Below, piece by piece: positions 33,500-44,763 of a DNA stretch of 64,000 nucleotides. The first letter of the stretch is position 1; every line of letters starts with the position of its first letter. Position numbers and translations under genes: made by a program. This DNA comes from Pseudoflavonifractor intestinihominis (GTDB taxonomy: Bacteria > Bacillota > Clostridia > Oscillospirales > Oscillospiraceae), in NCBI RefSeq assembly GCF_040096055.1, contig NZ_JBBMFK010000003.1, positions 62,001 through 126,000 of the forward strand, given 5' to 3'. A model generated the notes under the pieces. The model saw only the letters and a program-made list of their open reading frames with translations. It had not been told where the DNA came from and searched no databases.

Positions 33500-34050
33500 G
33501 GCCGTCCCTCACTTTTTCGCTTCTCCCAGTCCCTGCGGGTCATGGCGTAGCACAGCACCAGGCGGGACTCATAATCAAAGGCCTCCAGCTGCTGCATCCG
33601 GAGAAAGCGGAAGGAAAAGCCGCACTTCCGGATCACCCGTTTGGACTTCTGATTCCCGTCATAGTGGTCGCACCAGATGGTGTGGAGCCCCAGGTCCTCA
33701 AACCCATAGCGCAGCAGCTCCTCCACCGCCTCGGGGATGAGGCCGCGCCCCCAGTAGGCCGGGTCCAGGGAGTAGCCGATCTCGTCGTCCGGTCCCCCGG
33801 CCTCCTTCCGGTGCCTTCCAGTGAACCCGGCCGAGCCGATGACCCGGCCGTCCTGCCGGTGCACCACGGCAAAGGTCCCCGGCTCCGAAAGCACGGTGCG
33901 GATGGTCTCCCGGCTCTCCTCCACATCCCTATGGGGCTTCCAGCCTGCGGCGGGGCCTACCCTGGGGTCCCGGGCGTAGGAAAAAAGCTGTTCTGCGTCC
34001 CGCTCTTCAAAGGGCCGCAGGATCAGCCGCTCTGTCTCAAGCTGTCTCAT
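33496..34050 (-). CDS. GNAT N-acetyltransferase (RimJ/RimL type)
   Basis: 184 residues with the RimJ/RimL opening LETERLILRPFEERDAEQLF, the acetyl-CoA-binding PAYWGRGLIPEAVEEL near 105-120 and the final KSKRVIRKCGF motif. It acetylates an alpha-amino group or small-molecule amine; the target is unknown. A paralogue lies directly upstream (34103-34675). The chosen ATG has GGAGGAG before it; a longer in-frame extension is not family-like. Confidence 0.9.
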   Translation of the reverse strand: MRQLETERLILRPFEERDAEQLFSYARDPRVGPAAGWKPHRDVEESRETIRTVLSEPGTFAVVHRQDGRVIGSAGFTGRHRKEAGGPDDEIGYSLDPAYWGRGLIPEAVEELLRYGFEDLGLHTIWCDHYDGNQKSKRVIRKCGFSFRFLRMQQLEAFDYESRLVLCYAMTRRDWEKRKSEGRP

Positions 34051-34102
34051 GGCTCCTCCTCCGGCGCGCGTAAAAATTCTCCGGTGGTCCGGCGGCGCTC
34101 CG

Positions 34103-34675
34103 TCACGGCTGTTCCCCCTGCCCCAGCCGTCTCTGCTCCCAGCGCTCCCTGCCCAGGGCGTAGCGGAGGGTGGTGCAGGGGTTCCCCGCCCCGTCGGCGG
34201 CGTCCTCGGTGGCGAAGTAGGTGAAGCCCAGCTTTTCGATGACCCGCCTGGACTGCCGGTTGAAGTCAAAATGACAGCACTGGATCACGGCGCAGTTCAG
34301 CGCTCTAAACCCCCGGTCCAGCAGGGCGGCGGCCGCCTCGGGGGCCAGCCCCCGGCCCCAGTAAGGCCGGGCCACCCAGTACCCCAGCTCCATCTGGGCC
34401 ATGCCCTCGGGCACCGGCAGGTCCGGACAGGGCACGTCCTGGGGGTAGAGCCCGATGCTGCCCACCGGCTCCCCCGTCTCCTTCAGGACCATGGCGTAGG
34501 TCTCGGGCAGGCCCAGGGCGCCGTGGATAATCTCCAGGCTGTTGGCCTGGCTGGTGTGGGGCGGCCACCCCGCCCGGGGCCCCAGCTCCGGGTCGGACGC
34601 CCACCGGTAGAGCACCGGCGCGTCGCCGTCCTCCCAGGGCCGCAGGATCAGCCGTTCAGTCTCGATCTGGCTCAT
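34103..34675 (-). CDS. GNAT N-acetyltransferase (RimJ/RimL type), second copy
   Basis: 190 residues, clearly related to the neighbour at 33496. It opens with IETERLILRPWEDGDAPVLY, carries the coenzyme site YWGRGLAPEAAAALL and ends with NRQSRRVIEKLGF. The start overlaps the stop of the AAA ATPase gene by 4 bases. Tandem duplication followed by divergence is likely. The substrate is unknown. Confidence 0.9.
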   Translation of the reverse strand: MSQIETERLILRPWEDGDAPVLYRWASDPELGPRAGWPPHTSQANSLEIIHGALGLPETYAMVLKETGEPVGSIGLYPQDVPCPDLPVPEGMAQMELGYWVARPYWGRGLAPEAAAALLDRGFRALNCAVIQCCHFDFNRQSRRVIEKLGFTYFATEDAADGAGNPCTTLRYALGRERWEQRRLGQGEQP

Positions 34676-35442
34676 GGCTCCTCCTCTTCCGGCGCCAGGA
34701 GGACGGAGAGCATCCGCTCCGGCGCGCTGAGAAATTCTCTGGTGATCCGGTAGTGCTCGGTGTCCCGGTAGTCCACCCGCTCCACCCCGTCCGGGCCGTC
34801 AAACCGCAGGATGTCCGCCCCGGGATAGGCCATCAGGATGGGGGAATGGGTGGCGATGAGCAGCTGCCCGCCCCGGGACACCAGGTCGTGCATCAGCGCC
34901 AGAAAGGAGAGCTGGCGCATGGGGGACAGAGCGGATTCCGGCTCGTCCAGCAGGTAGAGCCCCCTGCCCCAGAAGCGGTTTTTGGCCAGAGCCAGCAGGC
35001 TCTCCCCGTGGGACTGGCCGTGGAGGGAGCGCCCGCCCACGTACTGGAGATAGCCCGGCGTCAGGGGGTCGTCCTCCATCTCGTCCACGTAGCTGGCCAT
35101 GTTGTACAGGCTCTCCGCCCGGAGAAAGTACCCGTCCTCAGGGATCTCCGGGCTGCGGACCAGCCGAAGGGCCTTATACAGGCCGGAGTGGGTGTCCCGG
35201 CTGGCAAAGCGGAAATTGCGGGAGCCCCCCTCCGGGTTGAAGCCCCAGGCCACGGCGATGGCCTCCAGCAGGGTGGACTTGCCGCTGCCGTTCTCCCCCA
35301 CGAAGAAGGTGACGCTGCTGCGGAACTCCAGCCGCTTCAGCCGGGCGATGGCCGGGATGCGGAAGGCGTAGTCCTCCGCTTCCCGCTCCACAGGCCGCTT
35401 CTCCACGCCCCGCAGGTACAGCGCGCCCTTTCCCCCTTCCAT
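34672..35442 (-). CDS. AAA family ATPase (RecF/SMC-like, ABC-type fold)
   Basis: 256 residues. Walker A is VGENGSGKSTLLEAIA near 49-64, Walker B is LYLLDEPESALSP near 168-180, and the switch histidine lies in IATHSPILM. No clear signature LSGGQ is seen; HGQSHGESLL stands in its place, as in the small predicted ATPases (COG3910) common in Clostridia. It starts 2 bases after the hflX stop and is coupled to the GNAT gene downstream. Its job is not known. Confidence 0.85.
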   Translation of the reverse strand: MEGGKGALYLRGVEKRPVEREAEDYAFRIPAIARLKRLEFRSSVTFFVGENGSGKSTLLEAIAVAWGFNPEGGSRNFRFASRDTHSGLYKALRLVRSPEIPEDGYFLRAESLYNMASYVDEMEDDPLTPGYLQYVGGRSLHGQSHGESLLALAKNRFWGRGLYLLDEPESALSPMRQLSFLALMHDLVSRGGQLLIATHSPILMAYPGADILRFDGPDGVERVDYRDTEHYRITREFLSAPERMLSVLLAPEEEEP

Positions 35443-35444
35443 AT

Positions 35445-36737
<1,293 letters not shown>

Positions 36738-36777
36738 AGAACCTCCGCCGCCGGAATATCACTCCGGCGTTTTCTTG

Positions 36778-37284
36778 TTATTCCCGCACCAGGCACTCCA
36801 CGATCTCGCCCACATAGGTGACGTGGAAATCGCCGTTGGGGTAGTTCTTCCCGATCAGGCTCTTGTCCAGGAAGCAGCTCTCGTCCATGGCCTGGCGGAA
36901 CACCTTCCGGCACACCAGCACCAGCTCCGCCTGCTCAAAGTAGGGGGCGTTGCCCGCGCCGGCGGCCACGGTGAAGCCGCACTCGGCCACCTTGTCCACC
37001 TCCCGGCCGCTCTTGCTGCCGCACAGGGACAGGGCCTTGCGGTACTCCTCCCCGAAGAAGGCCAGGGTGAAGTACTCCTCCCGGTCCACAAACTCCTTGG
37101 TGTACCGCTGGGGCCGGATATAGCAGGTGGCCACGCACTTGTTCCAGAGAACCCCCAGGTCGCCCCAGCTGGCGGTCATGGTGTTGCAGTGCTCCGGCGT
37201 ACCGGCGGTGATGAGCATCCACTGGTCGTTCACCATGGAGAACACGTTCTTGTCCAGAGTCTTGGGATCGATCTTCTTAAACAT
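36778..37284 (-). CDS. Flavin reductase-like protein (FMN-binding split barrel)
   Basis: 168 residues with the flavin reductase/DIM6 pattern: an ITAGTPEHCNTMTASWG segment near 26-42 for FMN contact and RPQRYTKEFVDREEYFTLAFF near 58-78. Clostridial relatives are small FMN-binding oxidoreductases of unknown substrate. The ATG at 37284 has GGAGGG in front, better than the upstream ATG. Confidence 0.85.
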   Translation of the reverse strand: MFKKIDPKTLDKNVFSMVNDQWMLITAGTPEHCNTMTASWGDLGVLWNKCVATCYIRPQRYTKEFVDREEYFTLAFFGEEYRKALSLCGSKSGREVDKVAECGFTVAAGAGNAPYFEQAELVLVCRKVFRQAMDESCFLDKSLIGKNYPNGDFHVTYVGEIVECLVRE

Positions 37285-37364
37285 GTGGTTCCCTCCTGTT
37301 ATCATGGTACTCTCTCTATTCTATGCGGGACTGTCCCGCTCTCTGCCGCTCCCGGCCCGGAATA

Positions 37365-37396
37365 CAAAAAAGCCCGTACCGGTACCGGTACGGGCT
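37365..37396 (-). terminator. Terminator of rpmE
   Basis: A 26-base perfect palindrome (37371-37396, AGCCCGTACC outer arm) is followed on the minus strand by TTTTTTGTATT, 18 bases past the rpmE stop. Confidence 0.9.
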
Positions 37397-37413
37397 CTTT
37401 GACCAAATCCAGC

Positions 37414-37617
37414 TTACTTGTCCAGGCCGAACTTCTTGTTGAAGCGGCTGACACGTCCGCCAGTATCCACCATCTTCTGCTTGCCGGTGAAAAAGGGGTG
37501 GCACTTGGAGCAGACTTCGACGCGGATGTCCTGCTTCGTGGAGCCGGTCTCAATCACGTTGCCGCAGGCGCACTTAATGGTAGTCTGCTGATAGTTGGGA
37601 TGGATGCCTTCCTTCAT
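37414..37617 (-). CDS. rpmE: 50S ribosomal protein L31
   Basis: 67 residues. The zinc-binding form is present, with CAC at 16-18 and CSKC at 36-39, then HPFFTGKQKMVDTGGRVSRF, the L31 signature. It has its own strong terminator. A single C+ form means it can be a zinc reserve exchanged under zinc starvation, but no C- paralogue is in the window. Confidence 0.98.
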   Translation of the reverse strand: MKEGIHPNYQQTTIKCACGNVIETGSTKQDIRVEVCSKCHPFFTGKQKMVDTGGRVSRFNKKFGLDK

Positions 37618-37762
37618 GCTGGTTCACCTCTTTCTCTTCGGAGGATAGGCGCAAGGACACACGTCCTCACAACGCATTTGATATCATAGCACTCTTCTTC
37701 AGAAAATGCAACTATTTTTTTCAAATTTATCATTTCTTTTTTCGCGGGGCGGAGCCGCCCGG

Positions 37763-40700
37763 TCAGACCTCCACCGCCTGGTCCAGGGCGAAGAACCACA
37801 GAGCCCGGCGGACCACCGGCCTGCCGGTCATCTCCTCCAGGGCGCGGCTGTACGCCGCCAGCTGAGGGCGGTACTCCTCCGCCCGCGCCCGGACAGTGCG
37901 GCGGGTCACCCGGTCGGTCTTGAAGTCCACCACCGTGATGCCCTCCAGGGTCTCAAAGCAGCAGTCCACCACGCCCTGGAGCAGCACCTGCTCCCCCTCC
38001 CCGGCGCCGGGGCAGTAGTCGGCGGCGGGCACCAGGATGGAGAACTTGAACTCCCGCCGCAGGGACACCGACTCCATCAGCTCCCGGCCCAGCGGGGACT
38101 GGAAGAAGGCCGCGATTTTGGCCGGGTCCACCGCCTCCCCCTGCTCGGGGGTGATGTAGGCCCCCGCCACCAGGCGGGCGATCTCCTCCTTCACCTGCGC
38201 CTGCGTGCCCGCCCGCTCGAAGTCGATGTACTGCATGACCAGGTGGAGGGCGGTGCCCTTCTGAGCCGGGGTGAGGCCGAACTCCTCCTCGGCAAACCGG
38301 GGGCGGCGCAGGGCGGCCCGCTTGCCCGCGGGGGCGGCGGACTCCTCCGGCTCACCCTGAGGCAGCGCAATCCCCTGCCCCGCCTCCTGGGCGGCCTCCC
38401 GGTCCAGCTCCCGGCCCTTGAGCTGGGTGGCGGTCAGCTTGGAGGGGATCTCCACGTCCCCGGCGTGGGGGTACTGCCAGGTGAGCACGCCGGTCAAATC
38501 CCGCCCGGGCTTCTCCTCCCCCCTCCCGGGCAAAACGGCTGCCTTCCGCTCGGGGGGCTGGAGCAGATCGCTGCCGTCCACCCAGCGGATATCCCAGTCC
38601 GGCCCCAGGTCCGCCGCCGCAATGGGCAGCGGGTAGTCCGCCGCCCGCCGGATGGCCACCGCGTCCGGCCGGGTGAGCACCGGCAGCAGCACCCACTGGC
38701 CCACCGACTGGCAGCCGGAGAGCACCTGGGGGTCAACGGGGTACTCGGCGTCCTCGGCCAGCTTTCTCAGGTCGGCCGCACCCCGGGTGAGGGCGCAGGA
38801 GAGGATCAGCTTCTCCTTTGCCCGGGTCATGGCCACGTAGAGCAGCCGCAGCTCCTCGGCCATCATCTCATACTCCAGCTGGCGGGCCACCGCACGCCGG
38901 GCCAGGGTGGGGTACTCGATCATCCGCTCCGTGTCCAGCCGCTTGGGGCCCACGCCCAGCTGGGGGTGGAACAGGATGGGCCGCTGCATGTCGTCCCGGT
39001 TGAGCCGCCGGGTGAGTCCGGCCAGCAGCACGATGGGGAACTCCAGGCCCTTGGACTTGTGGATGGACAGGATGCGCACGCCGCCCCCCTCCCGAGCCGC
39101 CTGGGGCGCGGCCAGCTTGTTGCCGTTGTCCCGCAGGCGGGTCAGGTAGGTGAGAAAGCCGAACAGGCCCTTGTGCCCGGCGGCCTCGAACTGCCGGGCC
39201 AGCTCGCACAGGGCCAGCAGGTTCCCCTGCCGCTTCTCCCCCTCGTCCATGGCGCCGAAGATGCCCAGCAGGTTGGTGCGGTCGTAGATCTGCCACAGCA
39301 GCTGGTGGCTGTTCCGGTCCCCGGAGCGGAAGCGCAGGTCCTCCAGCTCGGCCAGGAAGGCGGCGCAGTCCGCCCCGCCCTCCTCCGCCCCCTTCACCAG
39401 GGCGGCGTAGAAGTCCGTGTCCGGCGAGGCGGAGCGCAGCACCGCCAGCCGGTCCGCCGTGAAGCCGTACACCGGGGACCGGAGCACCGAGATCAGGGGC
39501 ACGTCCTGCCGGGGGTTGTCCACGATCTGGAGCAGGGACAGGGCCACCGACACCTCGGTGGTCTCAAAGTAGTCGCCCCCCGCGTCGGCTTCCCAGGGGA
39601 TGTCCCGCTCCCCCAGGGCGCGGGCGTAGTGGTGGAGCACCGAGTTGGGAGAGCGGACCAGGATGACCATGTCGCCGTATCCGGCGGGACGGGTGCCCCC
39701 CTCGCCGTCGGACACGGGGAAGCCGCCGTCCTTCAGCTCCTTGATGCGCTTGGCCAGGAACCGGGCCTCCAGCAGGTCACGGGGGGTCTTCTCGCCGCTC
39801 TCATCCTCGTCATCCCCACCGCCGGAGGCCAGGTCCAGGGCGTCCAGCTCCACGGCGTAGTCCGCACCATCTGGGTAGGATGCGCCGGGGTAGAGCGCCT
39901 CGTCGGCGGTGTAGTCCATCTCGCCGAAGGCGCGGGACATGATGCCCCGGAAGATGAAGTTGGCCCCCTCCAGCACCTGGGTCCGGGAGCGGAAGTTCTT
40001 GGACAGGATGATCCGTCTCGGCTCTCCCTCTTCCGCTGTCTCATAGGGCGTGAAGGTGCGGTACTTCTCCAGGAAAATGGTGGGGTCGGCCAGGCGGAAG
40101 CGGTAGATGGACTGCTTCACGTCCCCCACCATGAACAGATTTTTCCCGTCCTGGGAGATGGCGGAGAAGATGGCATTCTGGACGGCGTTGGTGTCCTGAT
40201 ACTCGTCCACCATGATCTCGTCGTACCGGGCCGACCACTGCTTTGCCAGGGGCGTGGGGCCGCCGTCCTCCCCCACCAGCAGGCGCACCGCCATGTGCTC
40301 CAGGTCGGAGAAGTCCAGCACGCCCCGGCGCTCCTTCTCGGCGGCATAGGCCGCCTCGAAGTCCTTCACCAGGGCAAACAGCCCCCGGACGGCGGGGTAC
40401 ACCGCCGCCATGTCGGAGAGCAGCCCGGCGCTGTCGTCGGAGAAGCCCTCGGCCAGCTTTTCCAGCCGCTTCTTGCACCGGCTGCGCACCGACTTGACCC
40501 GCTCCGCCGCCTCAGGGCACTCGGTCATCTTCTTCCGCCCCGCCGGGGGAAAGGGTATGGGCAGGGCGGCGGCAGCGGCGTCCCAGCCCTGGGCCGCCCC
40601 GTCCAGGAAGGCCTGGAGCCCGGCCATGGTGGCCGAGATGGTGGGGGCGTAGTTGGCGTCCAGGTTGGGGTCGCAGGTGCAGTCCTCCAGGGCGGCGGCC

Positions 40701-41392
40701 ATGCGGCTCAGCCAGTACCTGGCCTGAGCGGCGGCGTCCTCCAGCAGCAGTTTGCCCCAGGGGGTCTCCCCCGCGTCGGTCACGCCCTCCAGAGAGAAGG
40801 CCGCCCCCTGCTGGTCCAGCCAGGCCGCCGGGTCCGGGTGGCTCTGGACCCGCCCTCGGATGTCCAGCACAATCTGCATCAGGCGGCTGTCGTCCCGCCC
40901 GGCGGACATGGTGTCCACCAGTCTGGCGAAGTCGCTGTCCGGGGTGATGTCCTCATACCGCCGGTCCATCACCTCGTCCAGGGCCCGCAGCATGAGCACC
41001 CCCGCCTCCCCCTCGTCGCACAGGCGGAAATCCGGGTTCACGTCCAGCATGTGGCCGCACTCCCGGAGGAGCTGGGCGCAGAAGGCGTGGACTGTGGAGA
41101 TTTGAGTCTTGTAGACCAGGGCCTGCTGGCGGCGGAGGTGGCGGTCGGTGGGATTGCGGGAGAGCCGCTGGGACAGCTCCTCCACAATGCGGGAGCGCAG
41201 CTCGGCGGCGGCGGCCTTGGTGTAGGTGATGACCAGGAAGCGGTCGATGTCCAGCCCCTCGTCCTCCACCCGGCCCAGCAGCCGCTCCACCAGCACTCTT
41301 GTCTTGCCCGAGCCGGCGGCGGCGGACACCAGCAGGGCCCCGCCCCGGTTGTTCACCACGGCGGCCTGCTGCTCTGTCAGCTGAAAGGCCAT
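37763..41392 (-). CDS. addA: ATP-dependent helicase/nuclease subunit A
   Basis: 1209 residues. It has UvrD-type helicase motifs (Walker A SAAAGSGKTRVL near 25-36, motif II VDEYQDTNAVQN, motif VI YVAMTRAKEKLILS). A RecB-type nuclease follows at the C-terminus (GVVDCCFE near 1137, VVDFKTDRV near 1149). With AddB it processes double-strand breaks toward Chi, the Gram-positive counterpart of RecBCD. It follows addB by 14 bases. Confidence 0.97.
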   Translation of the reverse strand: MAFQLTEQQAAVVNNRGGALLVSAAAGSGKTRVLVERLLGRVEDEGLDIDRFLVITYTKAAAAELRSRIVEELSQRLSRNPTDRHLRRQQALVYKTQISTVHAFCAQLLRECGHMLDVNPDFRLCDEGEAGVLMLRALDEVMDRRYEDITPDSDFARLVDTMSAGRDDSRLMQIVLDIRGRVQSHPDPAAWLDQQGAAFSLEGVTDAGETPWGKLLLEDAAAQARYWLSRMAAALEDCTCDPNLDANYAPTISATMAGLQAFLDGAAQGWDAAAAALPIPFPPAGRKKMTECPEAAERVKSVRSRCKKRLEKLAEGFSDDSAGLLSDMAAVYPAVRGLFALVKDFEAAYAAEKERRGVLDFSDLEHMAVRLLVGEDGGPTPLAKQWSARYDEIMVDEYQDTNAVQNAIFSAISQDGKNLFMVGDVKQSIYRFRLADPTIFLEKYRTFTPYETAEEGEPRRIILSKNFRSRTQVLEGANFIFRGIMSRAFGEMDYTADEALYPGASYPDGADYAVELDALDLASGGGDDEDESGEKTPRDLLEARFLAKRIKELKDGGFPVSDGEGGTRPAGYGDMVILVRSPNSVLHHYARALGERDIPWEADAGGDYFETTEVSVALSLLQIVDNPRQDVPLISVLRSPVYGFTADRLAVLRSASPDTDFYAALVKGAEEGGADCAAFLAELEDLRFRSGDRNSHQLLWQIYDRTNLLGIFGAMDEGEKRQGNLLALCELARQFEAAGHKGLFGFLTYLTRLRDNGNKLAAPQAAREGGGVRILSIHKSKGLEFPIVLLAGLTRRLNRDDMQRPILFHPQLGVGPKRLDTERMIEYPTLARRAVARQLEYEMMAEELRLLYVAMTRAKEKLILSCALTRGAADLRKLAEDAEYPVDPQVLSGCQSVGQWVLLPVLTRPDAVAIRRAADYPLPIAAADLGPDWDIRWVDGSDLLQPPERKAAVLPGRGEEKPGRDLTGVLTWQYPHAGDVEIPSKLTATQLKGRELDREAAQEAGQGIALPQGEPEESAAPAGKRAALRRPRFAEEEFGLTPAQKGTALHLVMQYIDFERAGTQAQVKEEIARLVAGAYITPEQGEAVDPAKIAAFFQSPLGRELMESVSLRREFKFSILVPAADYCPGAGEGEQVLLQGVVDCCFETLEGITVVDFKTDRVTRRTVRARAEEYRPQLAAYSRALEEMTGRPVVRRALWFFALDQAVEV

Positions 41393-41406
41393 AACAATTC
41401 CCCCTC

Positions 41407-44400
41407 TTACGTGTTGTCCGTCTGTCCGCCGCCCTCCTGCTCCTCCACCCGGGCCCAGAACGCCCCGGCGCTCACCGTGGGCAGCCAGCGGCGGCGGTCG
41501 GAGCCCCTGCCCTCCTCAAAGTGGCAGGCCACGGCGTAGTCGCAGTATTGGCAGGCGTTTTTCTCCGGCCCCTTCCAGAAGGGGTCGGCGGCGATGTTTC
41601 CGGCGGCAATCTCCCCGCCGATGTCCCGGAGCACCCGCTGGATGTGCCGCTCCAGCCGGCCCAGCCGCTCGGCGGACACCAGGGCGTCCCCGGTGATGGC
41701 CCCCGTGCGGGCGGACACCTTCACCGGCAGGAAGCGGATGCCCTCCGGGCCGGGGTGCTCCATGGCCTCCAGCACCTCCGGGTCGTCCAGCACCAGGCCC
41801 CGGCGGCGCAGCTCCTTGTCCACCGCCTGGCGGCGGGCCGTCTCGGTCATGGTGCGGCTGCCGGCGATGACCGCGTCCCGGGCGGGCAGGTAGAGCACTC
41901 CCGCCGGGTCTATCTCATGTCCGCCGAACAGGTCCTTGCCCTCCTTCTGGAGGGTGAAGAGGTAGAGCAGCATCTGAAGGCCCATGCCGTTCCACACGTC
42001 GGTCAGGTCAAAGGACTTGCGGCCGGTCTTGTAGTCCACCACCCGCAGGTTCAGGCGGCCGTCCTTCACCCAGCCGTCCACCCGGTCCACAAAGCCGGAG
42101 ATGCTGATGGTCACGCCGTCCACCTCCAGCTCCACCGGGGGCAGGTTCTTCCCAGAGCCGAAGCCCAGCTCAAAGGCGATGGGCTTGAAGTCGGAGGCGG
42201 ACAGCTCCTCGGCCACGTTGCGCACCACCGCCCGCACCGGCTTGAGCAGCCGCTGGAACAAGTAGCGGAACCGAGGCGTCTCCTCGGCCAGGCCGCCCAG
42301 CTCCTCCCTGATATAGCGCTCCACGATCTCGTCGGTGAGGGCGTCCAGCTTGTCGCCGTCCACGCCCCCCTCCTCGTCCCGCCACGTCTCGCTCTGGAAC
42401 ACATGCTCCAGCACGTAGTGGACAAAGGTGCCGTACTCCGGGGCCTGGAACCCCGCCTTCTTCCGGGGCTCCGCCTTCAGGCCGTACTGCATGAAGTAGG
42501 AGAAGTGGCAGGACTTGAATTTGTCCATCCGGGAGGCGGACATGGGCACCCGGCTGCCGTAGAGGGCGTCCACGGCGGCCCGGGACAAGCTGCCCCGGGT
42601 GCGTCCGGCAGCCTGCTCCATCCGCTCCACCAGCGGCTCGTACTCCGGCATGGCCCGCAGGGCCTGTGCCGCCTCGGGGTACCGCCCCGCCAGCTCCAGG
42701 GCGGGCCGCGGGGCGGACAGCCGGAAGGCCCCCTCCAGCTCCGCCTCGGTGACCGGGCGCAGGGCCGGGAACAGCCCCCGCAGCCGGGGGATCAGGAAGG
42801 CGGGCCGCTGCTCCTCCCCGCCGCCCCCCATGGCCGCCCAGCTCACAGACAGCCGCTCCCCCGCCAGGGCGCAGGTCTCGTAGACGATGGTCAGCTCACG
42901 ATTCAGCTTCTCGGCGAGGGTGGGGGCCAGCTCCAGACCGTAGGAGACCAGGAGGGAGCGGTCGTCGTCGTTGAGCAGGCCGGGGGACGGAGCGGCCTGG
43001 GGGATGGCCCCGTCGTCCGCGCCCAGGAGAAACACCGCTTTGCAGTGCTTGTGGGCCAGGCGGGGCATCTCTCCGGCGGTGACCCTGTCCAGGGACACGG
43101 GGATGGCGCCCACGTCGTACTGGGAGAGCACCAGGGAGAAGAGCCGGGCGAACTCGTCGGCCTCCATGGGGGTGTCCCCCACGATCTGGGCGCACTGCTC
43201 CAGGGCGCTGCACAGGATGTCCCACAGCTGGCTGTACTCCTGGGCCAGGGCGGGCTCCCCCCGCTCCTGGAGGGCGGCGGTCCGCTCCTCCAGCCGCTCC
43301 GGCAGGCCGATGCGCTCCAGGAAGGCGTACAGGGCCTTGGTGTGGCCCAGGCCGGTGTGGTCCGGGTTCTTCCGCAGCTCCTCCAGGGGGGCGATGACCT
43401 GCCGCCGGACGGCGTTGAGCCGCGCCAGCAGGGCCTCGTCCTCCGGCCTGAGAGGCAGGCCGTACCCCTTGGGGTGCATGGTCCAGTCCCCCTTCTGGGT
43501 CCAGCGGCTCCCCCGCAGGTCCCACTTGAGGGCGTAGTTCTCCAGCAGGTCCCGGTCCTCCTCGGCCAGGCCGGTGAGGCCGGTCTTGAGGTAGCGGAAC
43601 AGGTCGTCGTACTGGTAATCCCCCGCGGCGGCGGCCAGAGCGGAGGTGATAAGGGCCAGAATGGGCTTCTGGAGGATGTCGCTCATTTTGGCCAGGAACA
43701 CAGGCACGCCGTACCGGGCAAAGATAGTCTCGATGAGCTCGCCGTACCCCTCCATGCTGCGGGCGGTGACGGCGATATCCCGGAAGCGGTAGCCCTCCTC
43801 CCGCACCAGCCGGAGGATCTCCCCGGCGGTGTACTCCACCTCGGCATAGGGACTGTTTGCCTTGAAGAGGGAGAGATGGGCCGGTCTGTCGGCCCAGGGG
43901 GCCTCCGGCGGGTTGAAGAGATGGGCCTCCAGAAAGGCCAGCTCCTCCGCGCCCTCCTTGGCCCGGCCCGCCTGCACCTCCGTCCGGGCGGGGACGCCGT
44001 TCTCCCGGGCCAGCCGCAGCAGGCTGCGGGCCGTATGGCGGGCAGGCGCGAAGATGCCCGCGCTGTCCCCCTCGTCGTCCAGCCCGTCGCAGGTCAGGGC
44101 CACGGTCACCGAATTGGCCTGCTTCAGCAGGGCCTTGATGACCAGATTTTCCTGGGGCGTGAAATCGGTGAAGGCGTCCAGATACACGTCCATCCCCCTG
44201 GCCCAGCCGCTCTGCTCCAGCGCCTCCGCCAGGCGGGTCACCCGGTCCCGGGGGTCGGCGGCCCGGCGGGCGGTGAGGGCCTCGTAGGCGCCGTAGATGA
44301 GGGACAGGTCCAGCAGCTTGTCCCCTTCGGGGCCGTCGGCCTCCTCCCCCGCCGTCCACAGGTGTTTGGGCGTGACGCAGCAGCTCTTCAGCTCGTCCAC

Positions 44401-44763
44401 CGTGGCGATGAGGCCGGAGAGAAACTCCGGCTTCCGGGAGGGGCGGCCGTACACCTTCAGCTCCCCCGCCACCGCCTGGAGGGCGGCGTACATCAGCAGC
44501 AGCCGTCCCCCCGCGTCCAGGGTGGGGGCGGCCAGCCCGCCGGTGGCCGCAAAGACCCGGCCCGCCATGCGGGTGAAGGAGAGCACCTCGGCGTACCGGG
44601 ACACCTGGTTCCCTCCAATGGCGCACAGGCGGCGCTCCATGTCGTGGGAGTGCTGCTCCGGCACCACCAGCACCTGGGGCCGTGCGCCGCCGCTCTCCCC
44701 GATGCGCCGGAGCACGGCCGTGGTCTTTCCGCTCCCCGAGCGGCCCAGCAGCAAATTCAGCAT
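41407..44763 (-). CDS. addB: ATP-dependent helicase/deoxyribonuclease subunit B
   Basis: 1118 residues from the ATG beginning MLNLLLGRSGSGKTT, which places the Walker A at residues 7-14 as in AddB. The inactive-helicase middle is typical. The C-terminal nuclease has VVDYKTGRKSF, and the four iron-sulfur cysteines are present: one in FKSCHFSYF and three in ACQYCDYAVACHF. It reads on a strand opposite to the gene at 45026. A TATAAT-type -10 at 44801-44806 may serve it, though no good -35 is seen. Confidence 0.96.
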   Translation of the reverse strand: MLNLLLGRSGSGKTTAVLRRIGESGGARPQVLVVPEQHSHDMERRLCAIGGNQVSRYAEVLSFTRMAGRVFAATGGLAAPTLDAGGRLLLMYAALQAVAGELKVYGRPSRKPEFLSGLIATVDELKSCCVTPKHLWTAGEEADGPEGDKLLDLSLIYGAYEALTARRAADPRDRVTRLAEALEQSGWARGMDVYLDAFTDFTPQENLVIKALLKQANSVTVALTCDGLDDEGDSAGIFAPARHTARSLLRLARENGVPARTEVQAGRAKEGAEELAFLEAHLFNPPEAPWADRPAHLSLFKANSPYAEVEYTAGEILRLVREEGYRFRDIAVTARSMEGYGELIETIFARYGVPVFLAKMSDILQKPILALITSALAAAAGDYQYDDLFRYLKTGLTGLAEEDRDLLENYALKWDLRGSRWTQKGDWTMHPKGYGLPLRPEDEALLARLNAVRRQVIAPLEELRKNPDHTGLGHTKALYAFLERIGLPERLEERTAALQERGEPALAQEYSQLWDILCSALEQCAQIVGDTPMEADEFARLFSLVLSQYDVGAIPVSLDRVTAGEMPRLAHKHCKAVFLLGADDGAIPQAAPSPGLLNDDDRSLLVSYGLELAPTLAEKLNRELTIVYETCALAGERLSVSWAAMGGGGEEQRPAFLIPRLRGLFPALRPVTEAELEGAFRLSAPRPALELAGRYPEAAQALRAMPEYEPLVERMEQAAGRTRGSLSRAAVDALYGSRVPMSASRMDKFKSCHFSYFMQYGLKAEPRKKAGFQAPEYGTFVHYVLEHVFQSETWRDEEGGVDGDKLDALTDEIVERYIREELGGLAEETPRFRYLFQRLLKPVRAVVRNVAEELSASDFKPIAFELGFGSGKNLPPVELEVDGVTISISGFVDRVDGWVKDGRLNLRVVDYKTGRKSFDLTDVWNGMGLQMLLYLFTLQKEGKDLFGGHEIDPAGVLYLPARDAVIAGSRTMTETARRQAVDKELRRRGLVLDDPEVLEAMEHPGPEGIRFLPVKVSARTGAITGDALVSAERLGRLERHIQRVLRDIGGEIAAGNIAADPFWKGPEKNACQYCDYAVACHFEEGRGSDRRRWLPTVSAGAFWARVEEQEGGGQTDNT

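Noticed and set aside
34672..35442. RecF/OLD-like ATPase as part of a defence pair with hflX or the acetyltransferases
   Set aside because: The ATPase is a small stand-alone type common in Clostridia and no nuclease partner is adjacent.
37706..41539. Very long open frames opposite addA, addB and other genes (up to 1277 codons)
   Set aside because: They are antisense shadows caused by high GC at third positions; they are low-complexity (G, H, L, Q rich), lack domains, and the opposite strand encodes clear families.
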